Shown piece after piece: positions 59,021-64,000 of a DNA stretch of 64,000 nucleotides; position 1 is the first letter of the stretch, and every line of letters begins with the position of its first letter. Origin of the DNA: Setophaga petechia (Eukaryota; Chordata; Aves; Passeriformes; Parulidae); the NCBI GenBank assembly GCA_024362935.1, contig JANCRA010000040.1, forward strand, positions 3,100,001 through 3,164,000. Reading direction: 5' to 3'. Made by a program: the position numbers and the translations under genes. Under the pieces are notes generated by a model. That model did no database searches. It worked only from the letters and a program-made list of their open reading frames with translations, and had not been told where the DNA came from.

Positions 59021-60497
59021 TTTCATTTGGTCTGAGCATTTTAGTTCTTCTATATTTTTGGGTTTAGGCTTTTAGTACTGCTGTAGAAACATTTGCAAGG
59101 TCTGCCCTCACCCTGTCACCTGAAACTGGCATGAACCAGTGGAGTGGCACTGAAAATGGCCCAGTTCACCTTCCTTATTTATTGTGCTTATGCTGAAATT
59201 ATTGTACCATGTTTCTCAGAGGTGCACTGAGCTTTAGCCACAACCAGTCCTAAGGTCACATAAGATTGAAAGAAGAGCTCTTATGCTGTCAGCTTTTCTT
59301 CTGCTCCTACTGTAAGCACTCCTTCCTGATGTAGTGAGTTTTAGTGCCAGCAGCCTGGCTGTATTATGATTAAAATGCATTTAATTTTTCTTGTTCAAGT
59401 TTTCCCAGTTCCTAAAATGCCTATCATCTCTTTCATTAACAGAGACAGTGGATTTTTGCCTGTGTCTGGTTTCATGTCTGGGGCTGGCAGTATTTAAGAG
59501 AATGCTTTCAGTAAAGTCCTGTCACCCCAAATGGAAGCCTCCAGAACTCCTCCCTTGGCCCTCCTTACATTAATCTGAACAAGATGGATAATGACAATGA
59601 CATTTCATTTTGTGCGCCCCAGGTAAGTATGGGAATCTCATGGGATCTGCTAAAGTTGCCCTCCTACAGACACTCAGCACAAAGAGTGATACTGCTGAGG
59701 TGGGAACAATCTGACAACTCCACAGGCTTCAAACAGGACCCTTTGTTTTGTCTGTTGCTCCAATTCAACTCTCCTCACCTCAAGAGAGCAGACTTGCCAC
59801 TTGGGCAGGTAATTCATGTTCACCTATGCTAGGAAGAGCAAACAGGTTTCTTTTGGAAGCTTACAGTAGTTTAACTTCTCCTTAGAAGTAATTAATATTA
59901 TATTTCCTTCAACTTTGGTAAAGGTAGCTAGCAGTTTGTTAGAAATACTTGAGAACATGAAAGAAAGCAACTAAAACCCCACCAAGCAAGCAGCAAGGTG
60001 ATATGCTGCACCTTGTGTTCACTGCAGCCCAGGTCCCAAGAGCAAACCCAGCTGTACACAGCATTCCCTTGGTTACTCTGCCACTGCCTGTAAACCTCTT
60101 CTGGTCTGGGCAAGGGTTGCCTCCTCATCAGGATAAAAAAATGTGCCACCCCATTTCCACTTGCACTCTGCCTTTGGGTAGCAGACACATAGCAAATGAT
60201 TAAAGCAGCCTCATCTTGGCCAGACAGGGCTCAAACGTGCCCCAAGTCCTGGACCAGTACTTAAAGACCATCCCTAATCATACAACCCAAACCCTATGGG
60301 AGGGACACTTGCTAGGGAGTACTCATACAGAACTCATCACTTACGTTCAAATCTCTCATATATTGTAGAAAATAAAAGCTCTCTGGTCACCAGTAGTATT
60401 AAACCTTCTTGTATTTACCTTATATTCATGGATGCTCAAGATCTTTAAAATTGGGCTGTTGTGAACATCTTTAATTCAGAATTATTGCTAAGAACTT
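59021..60497. other. unique DNA with a donor-flanked short frame
   Basis: No repeat is recognised. The only notable signal is the short exon candidate at 59584-59622. Overlapping frames on both strands at 59928-60203 have no coding character. Confidence 0.4.
59584..59622 (+). CDS. possible short coding exon with ideal donor
   Basis: ATG at 59584 sits in a good Kozak context (A at -3, G at +4). It opens 13 codons, MDNDNDISFCAPQ, that end exactly at CAG|GTAAGTATG (GT at 59623), a near-perfect U1 match. Upstream is a pyrimidine tract with a branch-like ttaatctgaac and an AAG at 59581-59583, so it could equally be an internal exon. The peptide is unrecognised. It lies 1.5 kb downstream of the CpG island on the same strand, which is suggestive but not proof. 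Confidence 0.22.
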
Positions 60498-60708
60498 GTC
60501 ACAAGGTTTTTTAATTCCAGACACAGTGGAACAGGCTTCCCAGGGAAGTGGTCACAGCACAAATCCTGACAGAGGTCGAGAAGTGTTTGAGCAATACTCT
60601 CAGGCACATGGTGTGATTCTTTGGGATGTACCTTTCAAGGCCAGGAGATGGACTCGATTATCCTTGTGGGTCCCTTCCAACTCAGGATATTCTGTGATTC
60701 TGTGATCT
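60498..60708 (+). mobile_element. CR1 3' end, sense
   Basis: cacagtggaacaggcttccc, then gtgtttgagcaatactctca, ggcacatggtgtgattcttt and gggtcccttccaactcagga, ending tattctgtgattctgtgat. This is a well-preserved CR1 3' end including two copies of the terminal 8-mer-like repeat. Same subfamily as the antisense piece at 28254. The 69-codon frame across it is CR1 sequence. Confidence 0.95.
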
Positions 60709-61384
60709 TCTGATAGTGCTGATCAACTGGACTACCATGCCTGTGTGGGGCTCCAAATGCCAGCTGCATTTCATATGTATAGGTAGACTTGGTGTCATGA
60801 TACAAGACAAGAAATGTAGCATAAGTTTACATTAAATTTCAGTATTAAATGTGAATCTAGGCAGTTCAGTAGACAATCTATATTAATTAATATATTAAAT
60901 AAGTCATCAGAGAGATAAATGAAAAAGCAAAGGTCTACAATGACCCATTGCAGTCTCTTCTTATTCCTGCCCTTTACACATTCAACACTGTTTTTTTTAA
61001 GCACCTTCATTTAATTAGTTCTGCATTAATTGTGAGGTTTCCTTCCTCTTGTCTGTTTCAGCCTTGTGGCTACTGTACACTTAGTGCTTTCAGTGCTGAC
61101 ACAATCAGCTAATAATAGAAATGCTGATCACTGTAATCTCAGCTGCAGAAGTCCCACAGGTCAAATTGACCTTTAGTGTGACCCTAAAGTTTCTCAGGGA
61201 CAAGTTTAACACCTTGCATAGCAGTTCATCAGCCCTACACATTGCTACTCAAAGGGAAATCTGATTGTTTAGAGCATGGTTTAGACAAGTGTTACACTAA
61301 GTTGCCTCTTCCTTCTTGAGGTATATGTTCCCTTTCTCCCAACACAGAAGCTATTCTGACATAATAAAAGCAGCTGACACAGGT

Positions 61385-61438
61385 AGTTTTTACTACCAGT
61401 TTAGTTGTTACTACCAGTTTAGTTTTTATTACCAGGTA
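61385..61438. repeat. 18-bp tandem array, about three copies
   Basis: Units agtttttactaccagttt (61385-61402) and agttgttactaccagttt (61403-61420) differ at one base. A third unit (61421-61438) is more diverged. The 18-bp period keeps the frame, which explains the KTKLVV / TTKLVV repetition in a minus-strand chance frame. Confidence 0.93.
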
Positions 61439-62511
61439 TCCTAATACTATTATTTTAGAAGCCTTCTTTATTTGCTTGGTCTCTCCCTGGTGCTGAGATA
61501 GTAAGCATACATACCTCAAGTGTGTATCTGAGAAATTTTACACACCAAAATGAAACAGGCATTTATTTCCTTCTCTTTTCAAATTCTGACATTGTGAAAT
61601 ATCAGTTGAATTAAAAGTATGTGTGGAATTATAACCTTTTTTCTCCCTCATGCTGGTTTATGTAACTATAGCCTGAATTATAGCCTGTCATTGCTACCTA
61701 CATAACACCAAACTTTTATTGTGTTTTCATAGTGTTTGCTAAAAGAAAAACCTTATGGGTTAATAACCCAAGTTTGAAGGCTAGGCACATCCCATTCTAA
61801 TGGTTTATAGGATAATTTAAGTCAGTTTTGATGGAGAAATAGCTTTTTTATTTTTAATATTTAAGAGAAGGTGTAGCTGCTGTCAGGTAAGGGTGACAGT
61901 AAGAAAATTTGAAGACAAAATATTATGGGTCTGATAAATCTCTGCTTCCACTAAAAGTAAATAGGGGAAGAGATTAATACTTCATTATTTAGGTACCTAA
62001 AAGTTAGATTTATACAAGGTTCCTCATTTATCTGGGTAGACTTGTCTGATTGGAAGATAGCCATCTAAAATACAACACTTAAGCCCCATGAAAGTGTTTT
62101 TTTTTTCCATCTGCTGACTGTACAATATCTGGAGGGAAATGAAGCTACTCACAGGCTCAGGAGGGCACTGACAGGTCCTACAAGTCCCCCTCTCCACCCA
62201 GGGTTTGGTGGCTGTGCTTAAGGGAAGGCCTGACCAGCGCAGCAAATCCTGGGGTCTGGTAGCTGTCCCTCCCACACTGGCAAAATCACCATTCATGCAG
62301 AGCTGGGTAAAGCACCATAATTGTAATGCCAAAGTATTTTGAAATCCCTAACTTTTACTTCAAAAGTCCAAGATTTTAAGAAAATATGACAGATTTTAGA
62401 TAACCAGTCCTGTTAGGCATGATGACTCTTGGGAAATCTGGTCCTTGAACATATCACAGGAGTAAGTTGGACATCCAAAATCAAATCACAGTAAGTCTTC
62501 TGTAATTTCTA

Positions 62512-62581
62512 GAAAAAACCAAAAAACAACAACAAGAAAAACCCCAAAAAACAAGATCCCCAAAACAAAAGAACCAAAGAA
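62512..62581. repeat. A/C-rich low-complexity stretch
   Basis: Almost pure A and C with (AAC)n-like and AAAACC words. It has no terminal structure to call it a transposon tail. Confidence 0.85.
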
Positions 62582-63193
62582 CCACAGTGGCCTACAGATG
62601 CAGAGAAATAAAATTACTAGCAGTTGCAAGTGGTTAATACCTCTGAAAAAAATGAACTGTTGAAGCCAATGTTTAAATATTGATTTCTATTCCTAAATTT
62701 AGGCAGCCAATTTTGAAGATGTTGGCTAATAACCATAACACCTGAATAAGTGTTCTGATTTTCAGAGACTGTAAGAGTTTTGTATCTCATTAAAATCAAT
62801 ACCTTGAATAATAACTGCTGCTGTTTTGCAGAATTATTTGGGATGCTGCAGTGCATATTTGTGTCTTTAAACCTCAGGCAGATAATCATGCCCTTATGTG
62901 TGCCATTTATTCCCAGGCATGTCAGTGTCTGGGCATTTGTCATGAAGGACTTAGGCTGTTACTTATACATGCAACTGACCCAGAAAAAATGAATTAAGTC
63001 TAATCAGAGAGACACAAGGGAAAGAATCTATGTGGGATGGATCTTTAACTTTTTTTTCTTGTACCCCCAAAAATACTAAACAAAACTGTCAAATTAATTA
63101 AAAATTTTTATTGATTTGGATGGAAACAGGATCTTCTCTGACATTTTTAAAAAATGAAATGGAGAGACAAAGTTGAACCTTTCCCTCTCAAAA

Positions 63194-63241
63194 AGCTTTT
63201 ATGTCCTGCATAGAGTTAGCTTTTATATACTGCATAGAGTT
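63194..63241. repeat. 24-bp tandem duplication
   Basis: 63194-63217 and 63218-63241 match at 22 of 24 positions (core ctgcatagagtt). It lies just upstream of the CR1 end. Confidence 0.93.
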
Positions 63242-63269
63242 AGAAGTCCTTACACTGCTAATTGTGTTT

Positions 63270-63502
63270 GTATACAATGGAGACAGCATAGATGAGGACA
63301 TCAGGAAACATTTATTTACTAAAAGAGTAGTCACAGACTTGAACAGGCTTCCCAGAGAGGTGGTTGATGCCCCAAACCTGCCAGTGTTTAAGAGGCATTT
63401 GACCAAAGACTTTAATAACATGATTTAAATTTAATTGGTCAGGCAATAATTGTAGGTTCCTTCTGACTTTACTGTTCTATTCTATTCTATTCTATTCTAT
63501 TT
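63270..63502 (+). mobile_element. CR1 3' end with (ATTCT)n tail, sense
   Basis: gaggacatcaggaaacattt, then gacttgaacaggcttcccag, gaggtggttgatgccccaaa, tgtttaagaggcatttgacc, ttggtcaggcaataattgta and ggttccttctgactttactg, followed by a pentanucleotide tail at 63475-63502 (five to six TTCTA units). This is a clear CR1 3' terminus of the ATTCT-tailed subfamily. The short frames on both strands here are CR1-derived. Confidence 0.95.
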
Positions 63503-64000
63503 ACAACAAATTAAATTAATATTTCCATCACTGCATTCTAACTTTGCTTTTTAAGTACCTAAATGAAAAAAACAAAACAAAATTTAGTTAAATTTACCAT
63601 GTATTTTTAAGACCAAGTGAAGGCCTGAAGTTGAAATACTGAGAGATCCTTATTGTTACAATGCAGACATGAACAGTGACATTTCAGTGTTTGCAATATT
63701 AAATTTTTTCTAGATAAACTAAAGGAAAGCAGAAGACAAAAACATCTGTTTCAGCCTGAGGACATACATTGGTGCTGCTCAGTGTTACTGCTGGCACATC
63801 AACTAATCATACAGACATTGTTAAAACAAAGATTGTTTTTTAATCCTATAGAAGCATAGCATAATAAAAACTCAAATAGCCTCCAAACATATTTGACATT
63901 GACATACAATGCCAATAAATAAAAGCCACACAATGGATTGTGAGCTGTAGATGGATGAGCAGAAACAAAACTGTTTCTGTAGTAGCTTTCTATCAGTCAC
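63503..64000. other. unique AT-rich DNA at window end
   Basis: Nothing is recognised in the last 500 bp. Confidence 0.4.

Larger units (their letters stand above)
60709..63193. other. unique AT-rich DNA
   Basis: No gene is recognised. It contains an 18-bp tandem array (61385-61438) and an A/C-rich low-complexity stretch (62512-62581). Confidence 0.4.

Noticed and set aside
1..64000. CRISPR arrays, toxin-antitoxin pairs, phage defence or other prokaryotic systems
   Set aside because: The DNA is vertebrate. Direct repeats present are microsatellites or tandem duplications without spacer structure, and no bacterial-type operons occur.
1..64000. tRNA, rRNA or snRNA genes
   Set aside because: Words resembling the tRNA B-box (ggttcaa) occur singly (for example near 37434 and 55271) without a matching A-box or cloverleaf. 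No rRNA or snRNA core was seen.

Overview
The window looks like nuclear DNA from a bird, most likely a songbird (passerine). It is AT-rich vertebrate sequence without dense coding. Fragments of CR1 LINE retrotransposons occur on both strands, two of them with pentanucleotide tails. It also carries antisense solo or truncated LTRs whose ends and internal words I recognise from passerine ERVL- and ERVK-type endogenous retroviruses. There are no operons, bacterial-type genes, CRISPR arrays, rRNA or convincing tRNA genes. The longest open frames (164, 155, 148, 139 and 134 codons) are what chance gives in 64 kb, and none resembles a protein I know.

Layout. Positions 1-2150 hold the only stretch that reads like part of a gene: a 200-bp exon candidate on + (1097-1296) with good splice sites, followed by a possible terminal exon and an AATAAA at 1902 with a GT-rich stretch behind it. 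A 79-codon antisense open segment (1911-2147) competes with this reading. From 2.2 to 9.4 kb there is one antisense LTR candidate and several CR1 pieces, including a pair at 8.57-9.39 kb that looks like a single CR1 insertion with a 5' inversion. From 9.4 to 19.4 kb the DNA is mostly unique. A perfect (TCTCC)49 array sits at 19.4 kb and an antisense ERVL-type LTR at 20.4-21.0 kb. From 21 to 44 kb the DNA is mostly unique, with a few CR1 ends. From 44.5 to 47.6 kb there is a repeat cluster: a truncated ERVL-type LTR, a long degenerate CR1 interrupted by another repeat, a (CCTAT)n array and a second CR1. An antisense ERVK-type LTR lies at 52.6-53.1 kb. A small, very CpG-rich island lies at 57.9-58.05 kb, a possible short exon with an ideal splice donor at 59.6 kb, and further CR1 ends at 58.9, 60.5 and 63.3 kb.

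Genes working together cannot be described, because at most one gene end is visible. The rest reads as intergenic or long-intron DNA. Stretches that look constrained by eye (AT-rich homeodomain-like words, intact CpGs, palindromes) are given as candidate conserved non-coding elements. They need alignment to other birds before they count as real. No new biological system is apparent. The most informative observations are the hidden exon candidates, the twin-priming-like CR1, the nested repeat with a short candidate duplication, the long pure pentanucleotide array and the isolated CpG island.
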